Shown here: positions 50,846 through 64,000 of the stretch, one piece after another
Layout of the letters: every line of letters starts with the position of its first letter
Numbering within the stretch: position 1 is the stretch's first letter
DNA from: Acanthornis magna
Lineage: Eukaryota; Chordata; Aves; Passeriformes; Acanthizidae
NCBI GenBank assembly: GCA_036785705.1
Contig: JAWUZG010000036.1
Location: forward strand, 17,107,501 to 17,171,500
DNA length: 64,000 bases
Direction: 5' to 3'
The notes under the pieces: generated by a model
What the model saw: the letters and a program-made list of their open reading frames with translations, nothing else
Told to the model about the DNA's origin: nothing
The model's database searches: none
Position numbers and translations under genes: made by a program

Positions 50846-53800
50846 CTGTGAGAGTATTTTGGGTTTAGGGCGCTTCAGGGAAGAGCAGGAAGTAGGTGAC
50901 CCAGGTTACCAGTGCACGGTTTTTGGTAGTTTAGGCATCCCTCCAAAGGCACTCCGTAACGCACCGCTGAGATTGGATCCCGCAGCTCAGAAGTTTTGGG
51001 TGTGCTGGAGCAACATCAGGTAAAGCAGCACGGGCTGGCAGTGCTGTGTCCGGACAAGTGCACATGCTCCCAGTACCTGGTGGCAGAGCAGCGGAGTTGC
51101 ACCATCATAGTGAGTTTACACCAAACCAGAGCTAAGCAGATGAGACGCTGCGAGTGAAAGATATATTAGTAAGAATAAATGAGCACAATTGCAAAGCTCG
51201 AGCTGACCTCATCCAGAAGAAAATATATGTTAATTACAAGGTTTGGCTTTCTTAGGGAAGTGTTCTTAGGCACCATTACAGATCCATGTATGAAGATGTC
51301 TGCTCAGCCCCAGTCCTGCAGTGGATTCCGGCTGCTCAAGCTTATACCTGCAAGAGGCCCTCTTGTTTTCATGGGTTTGCTTTCGTCACCGAAACCTTAT
51401 GGTCTTGTAACTAACAGAGGCCTGAACTTAGGCTGTGCACAAAAGGTGGCTAATTAGGAAATGTCAGTGACATTCTGTTTTATTTTTCTGAATAAAACAT
51501 ACTACAAAAATATAATCCAAATTAATCTCTTTAGTATTTTATCCATGTTCATGCATTGTTAGATCAGGATGTAGGCAGACTCTTAAGGTGGTTGTTATTG
51601 AGAGGGTTTTATCTCAGACACAGTTTCATGGGACCATTCCTCAATTTTCATTACATATGCTAGTTGCAGCCACTCCAGCTTTAATCACACCACTGCTTTC
51701 ATCACAGTATTTTGCTCTCTGAGTCATGGAGTAGGTTTAATCAGTGTGTAGGAAATTGCCCACTTTATCTTTTTTTTTTTTTAGTTAATCATCTGTTTTT
51801 ATTAAGCATTCTGGGAAATGTTTGCATGATGATGTACCCACATGTCAGGCAAGTAGTAGTGTGTCATTTTCTTTTATGACTGTAAATCTCTGGGAATGGA
51901 TGCAGCATTGCTACATAAAGAAGGTTACAGTTACTTCTGTTATTTATTTAATCAAAGCACACTTTCTCCACATCTTCTAAGACACTCTTGATTGTGCTAG
52001 GCTGGTAAGTTAGGATCAGAAGTACTGCTGGCAAAGACTGAAAGGAATAATTGCCATGATCCTTTCTCGTGTTCTAGCTTGTAGCTGTGAAAATTGCTTG
52101 TGGTGTTCTGTAATACAGTAGGACAATGACTTACTAAGTGCTACATGTTATTGTGTCAGCAGAATGTGACTGAGCTGCAGGTGATTGTATAGTTGCAACC
52201 AGGCAAGAAACTCAGTGTTTCAATTTGCTTACGGTGTAGATATTGCTGTTTCAATAACAATTACATGAAAAGGAGGATTCATTATTTCCCTGAGTGTTTC
52301 GGAGAACAGAATTATTATCCATCAAAATTTGTGTTTCCAGAAGATTCTCCTTTGTTAGACATTCAGTACCCATTGGAGGGCTCCCCAGTAAAAGAGAAAT
52401 GGTGGTTGTGACAAGGGGATATGTTGAACACAGGATGGCAGCTCCTAGCTAATGTAAGGTTTCTAGTTATCCACTACAGGCAAAAAAACGGTTTATAGGA
52501 ATTTTACCCTCATCATCTTAAATGCAGCTTGTTACAAGATGAGGAGGAAAGAGTCTCTCCAAGTAGGAATAGCCCCCGATGAAGTCACTGTTTTCCTGGG
52601 AGCTATTTGTTAAAGCTTGAAGTGGGAGGGTGAGGATGGCTGCTCCGCTGTCCCTAACTGTCCTCACCTCCCATGCACACACGTGTGTTCATGCACAGGC
52701 ACAAGCACACACAGCTCCTCTTGTTGGTTGACCCTTCACACCATCCAGCCTGTGGAGAGGAGATCAGTGCACAGCTTCTGAACTGCTGGTGGCAATAAGA
52801 GAAGCTGTTTTATGTCCCCATTCCTTCCCTGCGAACAAGGGCTTTCTGTGTCTTCCCTTTTGCTGCTTTCCTCTGTGTTTTCGGTGCCTCCCTTCCCTCA
52901 CAAGAGTTCCCATTTCTCTGCTTTCTGCCTAGGGGATAAATCATTCTGGGGTGTCAGCATTTTTAACTCATTTGGGAGCAAGGTTAGAGGTGGCAAGCGG
53001 CTGGAAAGTGTTACTGGCTCTCGGAGCCCTTTTTTGATGCAAAGACAATTGCTGATGTGATTGTAGTTGACAAGTCTGTTAAAAAGACTTTTGCTTAGAT
53101 TATTTCTCCCTTCTGCCTTCCAGCTTTCTTGAAAATTGACAGGATTCTCCTGAGTTGTGATGCCTAAAATCTGCCCTGGGAAAGTGGAACTAACAGCATG
53201 TATTCTTCCAAAATACAGATGAACTGGAATTAAGCTGAATTCAGGGCATTTGTAAAGCCCAGATTAATAAAACAGTATTGTTATTCCTTGCCTTTTAAAA
53301 TTGCTCAGGAGGTGTGGTCAGATGCTGTGAAAGCTGTCTAAACAAGTTCTATTATTTTACTGTCTTGTAAGTAAAGTAATATTTTCATGTAATACTGCTG
53401 ACAGTAGGTGATGCATTGTGGAAAATAATGCAGATCTGAGGTCTTAAATTTTTATTTGCCTTTGTTTCTCCCTACAAATCTAGGAGGTCAGACATTAACC
53501 ATGGATAAGTATTTCAACATCAGTTAATCAGAGAGTAATCTATTTTCCTCGAAGTATTTTCCTAAGAGATGTTTTTGTGGAAGGTAATTCCGAAGAAAAC
53601 TAAATTCACAGAGGAAAAGTAATTAAATATAAATTTGCTGCAATGGCAAACAGATGATTGCAACTGTACCCTGTCTATGTGAGTGGATTGGGAATGTATC
53701 TGAAATTCTGAACTATGGCAATATATATAGCAGTTGGGCAGTTACAGTATCCATGACTGAGCATAAATAAATCACAGCAAAAGATGTTATGTTGTTCACA

Positions 53801-55615
53801 TAATCAATAGGATCCAGGTTGTGGTTCATGGATGTAATTTAAAAAAGCAAACAAGACCACCACAAATAGCATGGTCTGTTGCTAAAGATTAATTTCTCTA
53901 GTTTTCATTGTCTTCTGGTTCTCATAATCATACTGTCTTTTTCGGCTTGGAGCTGTATAGTTAAGTTAGATGTGGGCTCTTCAAAGGAGAATCCAGAATA
54001 TTTAAGACATTGCTGCATGAGAAGAATGCTGCAGCAATTTGTTCCCTAAAACATTTCTTACGTATTTTGGTTTAGATGTTGTTGGTTGGGATTTCTGTAA
54101 GAGTTTCTCTGAAGCCCATGGTGAAAACACAGGAACTAAATGATAAACCATGAGAATGAAATACTATAAAAAGAGGAAAAAATGTCTTGGAGAAAGCATC
54201 ATTTTGTGTTGCAACCAGTGACCATACTATAATAAATGAATTCAGATACACAAGGAAGGCTTACTTTAGCTGATTTTCAAATCTTTCCATTTTCACCTTT
54301 AACAGCTTCTAGTGCTCAGAAGCAATCAATGAAGCAATATTGCTGAAGCAGCTGTACAGTCTCCTTTGTCACTGGTGTCACTGCTCTATTTCAAAGCTCT
54401 TTGTCTTATTACTGTCATATTATCTTAAAGACTGTGAAGGTATTGTTGGACTAATGTGTTCCACATGGTATCTAACATCTTACTGGTGAATATGTCTTGG
54501 ATTTTAATTACAAAAAATTAACTTTAGAGTTCACTAAGTGATCTTCATGCTTGCTGACATCTGACCTTGTGTATGTTGAATGTCTTCTTGTACATAATTT
54601 CTGACAATCTGCCAATAAGCATTAATGCTGTCAATTCGTTCCAGATTAATAGCAGTAAGTTTTGTAGATAAAATAATATACTATGCTTTAATAGTACAAC
54701 TGATACTTACCTTAAAGTTTGACTGTAGGTTGTCAGCCTTTTGATTTTGCAGAATTCCTTTTGATCCCAAAGTAGGTTTTTCTGTAATGGTGCTTTAGGA
54801 GAAAATCCTGAGAGTTTCCTGCTAATAGAAATGGTCAACATGGTAATTTTAGCAATTACAACTAGAGCCTAGTCTGAACTGAATGTTGCATTACTTCCTT
54901 AAAAGCCACAGAGTTTTTAAATCAGCTTCATTAAAGCAATGTGACTTCTCAGGGTGGTTGAGACTTTGGGTAGCTGTGACAGAACTTTTTGGTGCAGCTT
55001 TCGGGCATAATCCCTTAAACCTGTTTGGAAAGAATCACCTGTGATGTGGGAAGATAAATTCAGTCTCTCTATTTATTTGATCTTCTGCTGAGATTGCAGA
55101 TAGGGTGCCAGTTGGTGCCATCTGTGTTTATAGATTTTGCAATAGTATTCACTGGGAGATTATCTGAAAGCCAAATCAGTTTACATAGGTCAGTGAATTG
55201 CAGCTTGCAAGGCTTGTGTCTGGGATCATTGTAAACAGGTTTTTCAGACTTTTTGTTGAACTTTCATTTGTCAAAACCTGACCTCATCACTAAAGTGTGT
55301 GGTGGTGATAATGCACTAGTTCTATATATTAGTTGACATATTTGAGAGAAGCTTTACTTTAATGCTTATGTACTCTTGTTTTGTCTCTGTATGTATTGCT
55401 TTGATGCATCTGCAAGTAGTAAGTTTATGGAGGGAAAGCTCTACCAAAAATATTTTCATATAAAGGGGTGGTGGGGTTTTTTAAAAATGTTTAATAAGTC
55501 ATATATATACAGTGCTGTAAATATAGTTACTGTTCCTGCAGTTAAAGTACCTGTAGAAGAGAAGGTGCTGCAGGTGAGAGTACATACATTCTGTCACATA
55601 GTAGGCATTTACTGA

Positions 55616-56150
55616 TGCTCTGGTTTGGCCGAATACTCCTTCATAGTAGTTAGTAGAGTGCTGTGTTTGGGTTTAGTATGAGGCTAATGTTGATAACACA
55701 TTGATGTTTTCGTTGTTGCTGAGCAGTAGTCACACCATGTGAGGGACTTTTCAGCTTCTCATGCTCTGATACCAAATAGACCAGAGGTGCACAAGAAGTT
55801 GAAAGGGGACACAGCCAGGATAACTGACCACAACTGGGATATTCCAGACCAGGTAGCATTGTGCTCAGCAATAAAGCTGGGGGACGAAGAAGGGGAGGGA
55901 GCGATTGCAGTGATTTCCCAAGTCACTGTTATCTGTGATGGAGCCCTGCTCTACTGGCGATGATGAACTCTGGCCTGCCCATGTGAAGCATTGATTGAAT
56001 TCCTTGTTTTGCTTTGATCACGTGCATGGCTTTTGTTTTACCTATTAAAGTCTCTGTATCTAACCCATGAGTTTTATCATTTTTACTCTTCTGATTCTCT
56101 CCCCCACCCCGATGAGGGAGAGTGAGTAAGTGATGATCATGACAGCTAAA
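55616..56150 (+). mobile_element. Solo LTR of an avian ERVL-type endogenous retrovirus
   Basis: The segment starts 'tgctctggtttggccgaata' and ends near 'gatcatgacagctaaagcaa'. Between these it follows the order of a common avian ERVL-type LTR: 'tgttgataacacattgatgt', 'tgctgagcagtagtcacacc', 'gacacagccaggataactga', 'gatggagccctgctctactg', 'gaattccttgttttgctttg' and 'cctattaaagtctctgtatc'. The TATA position, TATAAA in copies I know, reads CAATAAAG at 55869-55876. The late ATTAAA (56044-56049) may be the polyadenylation signal. No internal viral genes flank it, so it is a lone LTR with no coding capacity. Family naming is from memory. Confidence 0.8.
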
Positions 56151-57605
56151 GCAATACTTCTACTGAATTTCTTGACAGAGTTCTTCGTGTGCAAAAAATG
56201 GCAGCATCTTTTTGTACAATTGTTTAGTATTGATGAATAACTCATACTGAATTGTGCTTGAAATAGAAGTATTGGAGGATATATTGTTCAAATACTCTAG
56301 TTCTTGCAGCCTTCTATGAAACTAATTTCAGAAAATAAGCCAGTAGGGTATACATGAGCATTATGACAATTGTCGCAATTGTAACTGTTTCAGAATAGAC
56401 ACCTGATAAAACTTGAATGTCATTCTGCACAGGCAGGACTGAGTAATTTAAAGTTTACAAGAAAATTTTAAATATAAGTTCTAGTTTAAATATGGCAATG
56501 CATTCTTTTATTTTGCATGTTGGAAATAGCATATATTTTAATTTTATATTCAATCGTATTTGTGGATATGCTTCTGTGCTCTTAGAAAATTGTTTTCAGT
56601 TCAACGTAAATGGTGGCACAAGTATGGCATGATAATAAAAGTTTCATGCATTCTTACATCTCTTTGCTCTCTCTCTGCATTGATTTTTCTCAGGCCACTT
56701 TTGCTCTGGTATGGTTTACCTTTGAGGAGTTAACATAGGTCTCCTTTTTCTCTGTTTTAGGGGCTTTTAAAACTGATAATAGACATAGTACATGACAGCT
56801 GGCAGGTAAGATATTCCACAGACTGCCCAGCTGATTGCTCTGCTGAGATGGTAGATCATTTAGCAGAGGTATCCAGTTTGCAGAAATGTGCATGAGGTTT
56901 GTGTTGCACATACATGTTTATTCAATCATTAGTCATGATCATGACTGCATAAAATCAGTGCAATTACCTTCAACCAATCTTTACATCTAAGTGGCCCAGA
57001 CTGCATTCCATGACAGCCCTGACAGCTTGAATTAGAGATTGCCTTTTATCGCAGCCGAATTTGGAGCACAGAAATACCCAGCCTTTCTTGAGCTTGGTTA
57101 GTGCAAGAATGGTACATGTTAATGTGAAAATCCAATATGAAACAGAGCCTTAGGAATATTCTAATTTTTTTATGCTTAACCAGTCCATATCAGCAGTTTA
57201 CTTTATTTTTCTGTTGCTCATTGCATGCATTGCACAGTTGATAAACGATCTGTTGCTTTAAGGGCGCATCGGGAATGTCTCCCATACACATGTGCACTGT
57301 ACTCTGCATAGGATACCTGTGCTTCCCAGCCAGATTTAAGGAATGTCCAGGCAAGGTCAGAGAAGTCCACATTTTCAGCAAAATGTCTCCAGCTCTTGCC
57401 TGCTGATCCCCCATTCCTTCCGCAGGCTCCTTGGAGTGGAGCAAGGAAAGGGTCTAAATGAATAGTTTATTTGTGGGCAGGTTGTAACTTCTTTTTTTTC
57501 CAGGACAATCAACCCTGTAGCTCCCTTTAATCTCCCCTTTTTTATTTTATTGTTGTTAAATCACTGAAGAGATTGTGCGTTACATCCCAAGAAGATCATG
57601 CAAAG

Positions 57606-57960
57606 ATAGGACTAGAAGAGGTCTTATGGAGTCATTCACCCTATTTTTCTGTCTCAGATTAGGATCATCCATATCTGTCATCTGTGATTTGTTCTAAGGA
57701 ACTCCATGCTCTCCCTTACATCATCATGTCCTGCGAAAATTTTATGTTATCCAATTCACACCTTTCCTGTAGTAATTTAATACCACAAGTGCTCATGCAA
57801 CATCTGTCTAGGACAAAGCAAGTAATTATTTTTTATATATTATGTTTTATTAACTATCGTAGCCTCCTGTTTCTCACCTCACAGGTGCTGGGTTATGCAC
57901 ACCAGTTATTTTTGTTGCTTTTCTTTGGGTTACCTTTCATTACTTCACATCTGTTTTGTT
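57606..57960 (-). mobile_element. Ancient CR1/L3-like LINE fragment
   Basis: The + strand begins 'aggactagaagaggtcttat', matching the antisense start of the amniote CR1 3' end ('aggactggaagagaccttaa'). It later contains 'atttttgttgcttttctttg', matching 'atttttgttgctcttctctg' further inside the consensus. The middle is strongly decayed. Limits are approximate. Confidence 0.6.
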
Positions 57961-60900
57961 CATCCAGTTAAGAATGTATTTGCCTTGAGGCTTTTAATGA
58001 TGTAGAATAAAACAGAATGGGATCCTCTTCATATGCACTGACATGATGAGGATCTTCTTTTCAGTACTGTGACCCTTTAACAATGGTTAAATTGGTGAGG
58101 AGAAGAGACAACTGGGGATCTGATGATACTTTAATAAAAATATGAACGGCATGGCGAGGGGCTTAGTGATAATGTGTTCATTTTCTCTCCCAGTACAAGG
58201 ACTAATGAGCATGAAAATGAAACTAGCAGGTGTTGGGTTTGTAATAGCAAAAAAAGGAGTTTTGTTGCGCACATATATTAAGTCGCGTAACTCCACAGGA
58301 TGTCGTGGATACTGAAAATTTATACCAATTCAAAGTTTAACTGGACAAAATTAATGGAAGAAAGAGTCTGTAAGGGATTATTAAATGCATAAGCATGACC
58401 TCTGGCTTTGAAAGTCCCTGAGCTGCAAATTATTGGAGACGAGCGTATTTGGGGAAAGTATAACTAAACGATTACACTATTCTTATGCTCTTTCCCAGAT
58501 GTCTGCTTTTGGCTGCTCTTGGAGACAGAGGTACTAGGTAGAAGGTTTGACCTGGCATAATTTTAGATTTGTCCTTTTAAATTGTAAAAACTCAAGGCAC
58601 GTTTTTCTGTGAGTTAGCAGCTCAGGGTAGCATCTGCAACTCTTGTACTTTTTAGACCAAAAGCCTCCGATCCATTTGCCATATAATTTAAGACAGAAGT
58701 ACTTTCTTAATAAAACACAAAGGTTACCATGAACATTTGTCTCCTGCCAGTTGGCGTCAACTGCAAATTATGTTTCATTTCAGTCATGCTAAACTGCCAG
58801 ATGAGATAATACATATTGTCTCATTTAGGCAATCTAAGCAGCTATGTCTGTAATCCTAACTTGGCTTTTCTGATTTATTTTCTCCTACGCGTGTGTGAAA
58901 TTGTATTTAATCGGAAAGTTTTTTGTTTCTCTGCCCATCTCCCTTCTACTGTAGATACATTTTAACTGCTTACATGAACACAAGCTACGTGAGATTCCCT
59001 TCAGAGTTAGAGGAAAGACTGAAAGCGTTTAGGTGTCTGATGGGGACAGAGCAGTAGAGAGGGAGAAGGATGCTGTGTTACTCTTTAACCCTACAGACAC
59101 TGATTTACTGGCTTGATTTAGAGTGTTGATTCAGTGGTACATCTTTAGGACACTCGTCAGCTGATCAAAAACCCCATAACCACACGATTTAAATGTCTCC
59201 TGTAAATGTAACTTTTCAGCCCCAGTTTTAATGTTAACCTTATACTAGTAGGTTTTCTACTCTGTCAGATATCGTTCATCTATCTGTGAATCTGTCAATG
59301 CCCAAACAGATGTTGTTTGTACTTTTTCAGCTGGTGTGAAGTTGGCATGAATGCAGCATCCTGCACTGAGGCAAACTTGACAGAAATGTGCTTGTGTCTG
59401 TACTTACTTGGGCATAAATTTGTGTTGCATGGTGATCATACGAAATGGTAATGTACCAAATGGTGATCTGGCATTAATGAAGACACAGCCATGTGCTGCA
59501 CATGCCTTTTTTACTTTTCTGTCATGTACTAATATGTTTAACACACTTTGCCTGGGTTTTCCAAAGTGATTATGGGTGTTAAATTAACAGTGCTTTTCCC
59601 TCCAGATTCTATCTGTAGGCTTCTTCATGCTTTACCCCATAAAGGTTTCCTCTACTCTTGTAATACCAAATAAACAATTTTATGTTCCTCTTCTCAGTGG
59701 TTTGGAGGCATGAGAGAAAGTAATTTTGGCAGGAGGTCGAAAGCCTGTGAAAGCAGTGATTAAAGTGGCAGTGAGGGTGTTTTACACCAGGTATTAGACT
59801 GTTCTATGTTACTGGCCGTTGAGTTCCCAGATTTATCCTGTGCTGCTGCAGTGGAGTCTGGGTTAAAGAGGCAAGGATCATGCAGGTATGAGGAAGTTCC
59901 TTTCCAAGCCCCTGTAGTCTTTAACTACACCTGCTGCTGGGGTAAATTGATCACACTTAAACTCCATTCAGTTTGCTTCACATACCAGAGTGGGCTTTAT
60001 TTGAAGTGTGTAGCTTTGGAGGTGGGGAAGAAAAGGCAGCATTATGTAAATGAGACTGTTGAAGTCTGTTGTAAATAACTGTGAGGGCTGTTTTGTTATT
60101 GTTGGGATGTTTGTATGTAGTAACTACTTTGATCTCTACACACTGAGTGAACATTAATTAATGCTGCTACAGCAAAGTTGTTCTCTGACTTTCTTAAGAA
60201 TAGACTGTAGGAAGCCCTAGAAGGATTATTTTGTTCAAATATCACCATTTGATAACTGCGAATATTCGAACTGATGATGTATTTGCATATAGCAAATAGA
60301 ATTCTCTTCTCTGAAGGATTATTAAAGCTGTCCCAAATTCAATTAGTCACAGTCAACAGCATCACAGCTGGGCATTTTGGAACTGATAAAGGAAACTATT
60401 TTGTTTAGACAGTAAAGTTTTCCAGTTCTTCTGTTGGTCTAAAACACCTGTCCTGTATGGACAGGGGAAGATTCAGCTGTGTCTTTAACTGATTATACTT
60501 AGAAGTATACCAGGTAATATGAAGCTACTCTTTAGATATCTAACTGTCTTTTAGCTGAGGAGCAGTGCAAGGTTCTTTGCCAGAGATTCAGGGAACATAT
60601 CCAAGAGGTTTATACTCTAGAAGTGATCTGCGAAAACAGTAAAAAAACCCCAATCTTTTTAACGCTCTTTCTCCATTAAGCCTTTTGCTGTTGAGTTATG
60701 CTGAAAAAAAACCCAATCAACCAAACCCAAAAAAACCCAACCAAACAAAAATTGTATCTAGGTAGGTATCGTGATAGATTGTTCATTGACTTCAGATATT
60801 TGTTGAGTAATTTTTTTTTCAAGTGAAGATGAGGATTTTGGATTTGCTTCAAACAAACCAAATAATTTGGAAACCAAATATCTCTCTTTCTGATGTACCT

Positions 60901-63900
60901 TCCTTTACTGGAAGAACTGAACAAAGAAAAGACTGATCAAAATCAGTGCTATCATTCCTCTCTTGTGTTCTTTATCTGATGATGTGAAATGCTATTTAGA
61001 AGCACTGGTTAATTAAGATCCAGTACATCAGACTTGTGTTTGTCTAGCCTGAGGCATCATTTATCAGCTGAAGAGAGCGGTATATGTGTAGCCATCTTTG
61101 CAAACATGTAATATATTCCACATTGTCTCTGAAGGTCTTCAGATGTTACAGCTCATATGAGGAAGATGTTGGCCTGATAATTGAGGAATGAGCAATTACA
61201 GTCCCAGTGTATGGTAAAGTGATTTGCAGTCTGGAGGGAAACAAAATTATCTGCTACTTAAGCTTTGTGGGCTGACATAGACCATTATGTGTCCCTCCTC
61301 AGTCAAATTGTCAGAAATACAGTTTCTTTTTTAGAAAGCAGGGTTTTCATGTTGAAGTTTGTTTCCTGCGGTTTTCTGCACAGCCTCAGAAGCTGAGAAC
61401 ATCACTGTGTGTCTTCTTATTTAGAGAGGAAGCAGGTATGGTCTAACATTTGTTTTTTCTAAAGGAAGTGTAATTTGTAAGAATAACAAAATAACCCCAT
61501 TACATTAAGTAGTAACAAGTAAGCACTGGCTTAATATACTGCAGTGTCTAGAAGAATCCTTTATATCGGGCACTGTAGTCATAAAGAGAGGAGAAGGCAG
61601 AAGGTCTAAATGACAGTGCAAGGGTGGATACTAGGGCTCAACAGACAAATTGCGAAATCTGGGCTCCTCCTGCAGAACCTGCAGATCTCTCACCCCAGTG
61701 GCCCCTTGTGAGCTTCCTTGCTCAGGACAGGGAGCATTCTGATGTCTTTGGATAGCCACAGGCATCTTGGTTTTGCTTGAGAGAAGCAGAGTGTATGTCT
61801 TAATTTGTATTTATCTCATTACCTGATGATAGAAATTGTCTGTCTGCTGGTATTGCAGTGAAGCTGGTGTCCTGCTTAAAAAACAGTAAATATGTCCACC
61901 CGCCTCTTCTGCCTGCTGCTCTCAAATGGCAACTTGATAAAGTCTTTTTGCTCTACAGTGCTGTTCTGGTTTTGCATATAACTCTAAATTAATTATTTGA
62001 TCCTGGATGAGTTATATGTCCTGGTGGCTCTGAATTTAACTTGTTCAAATTGCATGGTTCTGTTGTTTTAACATGTGCATGCTGTTATTCCATTAATGGT
62101 TTAGTAATAGTCTTTTCCTGTGAACCAAGAGTGGGGCAAAAGTGCTGCCTAGCATTGTCCTTAGTGAGATGAGGCTGATTTTAAGCTTTGAATCATAATT
62201 TTTCCATGCGTACTTTATTTTAGTTGGTTTTATTTGTGCGTGCGTGTCTTTTCATTTGACTGAGATGAAAGTTTAAAGCGGGAAACTACTATATATGGCT
62301 ATAGTCAGCATAAACCTGTCTATTCTGCAGAAGCTTGATTTTTTTTCCTGTTTTTTTCTCCTATTTTCTTTGAAGAAAATTCCACATGCTCTCACAGTGG
62401 AATAAATGATTCAGTAGTTGGTCCCTCCCCCTGGTTATGAGTCTGCTGAGAGCCAAGTTTTTGAATGGCTCCTATGTAATCTATCTTGTTGTGAAGATAG
62501 GGTACATTTGTTTTACAAAGGGCAGACATACCTAACCTGTCAGCCAGTGGGAGGAGAAGCAGCTGTTGAATGAAAAATGTCATATTCCTTCTTCTGTAAT
62601 TTAACATGATCAGGAAGTAGTTGGCTTTCCGTTTCCTTTGCATGTAGGTTTCCTTTGCTTTGTAAGCTGGCACAAGATGATCCATACCCACTTTTATTGT
62701 TGCTGGCTGTGGCTCAGAGAGCTTTGCAGTTCTGAGGGCTTTTGCATCTCAAAGCTCTAAAAACAAAGTGAAACAGTCAGCAGAAGACTTTGTCTAAAAA
62801 TCACTTTGTTTGTCCTGTTGGCACTGGATTATTGGGGAGTTCAAGCCTGTGAAGAGGCCTGTAGCTATTCCTGCATCCTCAAATGCCCCTGGGATAGCTG
62901 GCGTTGAGCCTGGCAGCAGTGGTAATTCTTGAGGTGCTGGTAACCATTTGGTGAATGTCTGTGTCTCCTTTTCCAGCCATATGTAAGTGATCTGAGCATT
63001 GCCCTGGGTGGGTGAGTTGCTTCATCACTAATATGTGTGACTTTCTGTAGGGAGTGTGTGGTCCAAGAGACCTCACAGATTTGCTGGACATGGCCCACAC
63101 CGTAGTTGTCTCTGTTATTTATTATATCCTTTCAGAAACAGAAGATAAACTAGTTTCCCTAATGACTATGTTTTCTTCGTATGCCTAAATGAGTTTCTGC
63201 CTGTAGAGGGGAGATATTTTGGCTCCCTTTCACTTATTTTTCTGTGTACTGATGTTTTTGCTCAGCGCAGCTGGAAGATTCACCACTTACACATTGGTTT
63301 GTTCCAGCACGAGATAGATAGCTGTTTAAATATGTGAATAGTTAAATTTCTAAACACGTTCACTGTCTGGAAAATATTACAAAAGCAAATGGTTGTGTGT
63401 TGCAGTTTTTATGATATTTAGTATTTATAATAATGTGACTGTTTGTTACATTGGTAACTTCTGAGATGTATTTTGGATCTCAGAAAAAAACACACAGCCC
63501 TAATTTTGCTTGATTGGACATGTGAATAGTGTTTGACCATAATTGGTATGCAGAACTAATACATGATTTTTCAGGACAGAAATCTATGAAGAAAATATCA
63601 TCAGAGATAGACATCATAGTATCATCCCTCATTCAGCATCAAGCCTCCCAAATTAAGTAAGAGAAAGAATTTTATTGAAATATGTTATTTAATACTATGC
63701 AGCTATGCAGTTTAAACTAAAAATGGGTCTGAGAAACCTAAAAACGGTTAAAGAACTAGGAAAATACATAAGATCTGAGTTTGAGGTAGTAATGAAAAAA
63801 GATGGCTTCTAATTGTATGCAAAAATATTCTAGGGACCAAGAAAGGGGAGGAATGAAAAAGTTTTATAAACATTTCTTTGTCCTGGAGTACATTTACATT

Positions 63901-64000
63901 TGTTTGAATTGCAGGCATTTCAAGGTACCTGTTATGAGAAATTGTTGATGGACTCATAGGAATTAAGAAGAAGGTGTCAAAAGAATCAAAGTGTTGGTGG

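Larger units (their letters stand above)
50770..64000 (+). other. LHFPL2: Probable LHFPL2 intron 1 (non-coding)
   Basis: This is AT-rich sequence downstream of the CpG island. No exon, RNA gene or long open frame is supported. It holds a solo ERVL-type LTR (55616-56150), an old CR1 fragment (57606-57960) and a 13-T run at 51770-51782. It would be the first intron of LHFPL2 if the island is that gene's promoter; otherwise it is intergenic. Confidence 0.5.

Noticed and set aside
49236..50868. Long overlapping open frames on both strands (up to about 310 codons) in the CpG island.
   Set aside because: They are rich in Arg, Pro, Gly, Ala, Ser and Glu, overlap in several frames, and arise from high GC and the stop-free 16-bp minisatellite. 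No domain or coherent protein is visible.
1..64000. CRISPR arrays, tRNA or rRNA genes, operons, phage or plasmid features.
   Set aside because: None were seen. The window is vertebrate intronic and intergenic DNA, and I found no convincing novel multi-gene system.

Overview
The window is vertebrate nuclear DNA, most probably from a bird. It is AT-rich and gene-poor, with exons flanked by GT/AG introns. Its interspersed repeats are decayed CR1 LINE fragments plus one LTR that resembles an avian ERVL-type LTR. No bacterial, plasmid or phage features are present. The species cannot be named from sequence alone. ARSB is Z-linked in chicken, so a Z-chromosome origin is a reasonable guess.

Left part (1 to about 26 kb): the 3' end of ARSB (arylsulfatase B, N-acetylgalactosamine-4-sulfatase) on the + strand. 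Three coding exons are visible: 3027-3097, 24855-24983 and 25498-25763 (the last ends in TAG). They match exons 6, 7 and 8 of the 8-exon mammalian gene in order, phase and approximate length. The 21.8-kb intron between the first two holds several old CR1 pieces, two perfect short hairpins, and an unrecognised coding-like stretch on the minus strand next to exon 6.

Middle (about 26 to 49 kb): intergenic DNA. A full-looking but diverged CR1 3' portion lies just after ARSB (26350-26990). After it come a degenerate internal duplication near 31.3-31.5 kb and a dispersed repeat pair (34.8 and 48.5 kb). No gene could be supported here.

Right part (about 49 to 64 kb): a 14-G run opens into a strong CpG island (about 49260-50760). 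The island carries a good splice donor at 49822/49823 and a 16-bp CT-rich minisatellite (50164-50414). In mammals the gene downstream of ARSB on the same strand is LHFPL2, whose 5' exons are non-coding. The island is therefore best read as the LHFPL2 promoter and first exon, and the rest of the window as its first intron. This is an inference from gene order, because no LHFPL2 coding sequence is in view. The intron contains a solo ERVL-type LTR (55616-56150) and a CR1 fragment.

I found no convincing undescribed biological system. The items most worth a second look are the antisense coding-like segment at 3.2-3.6 kb, the two perfect 6-nt-loop hairpins in ARSB intron 6, and the minisatellite in the CpG island.
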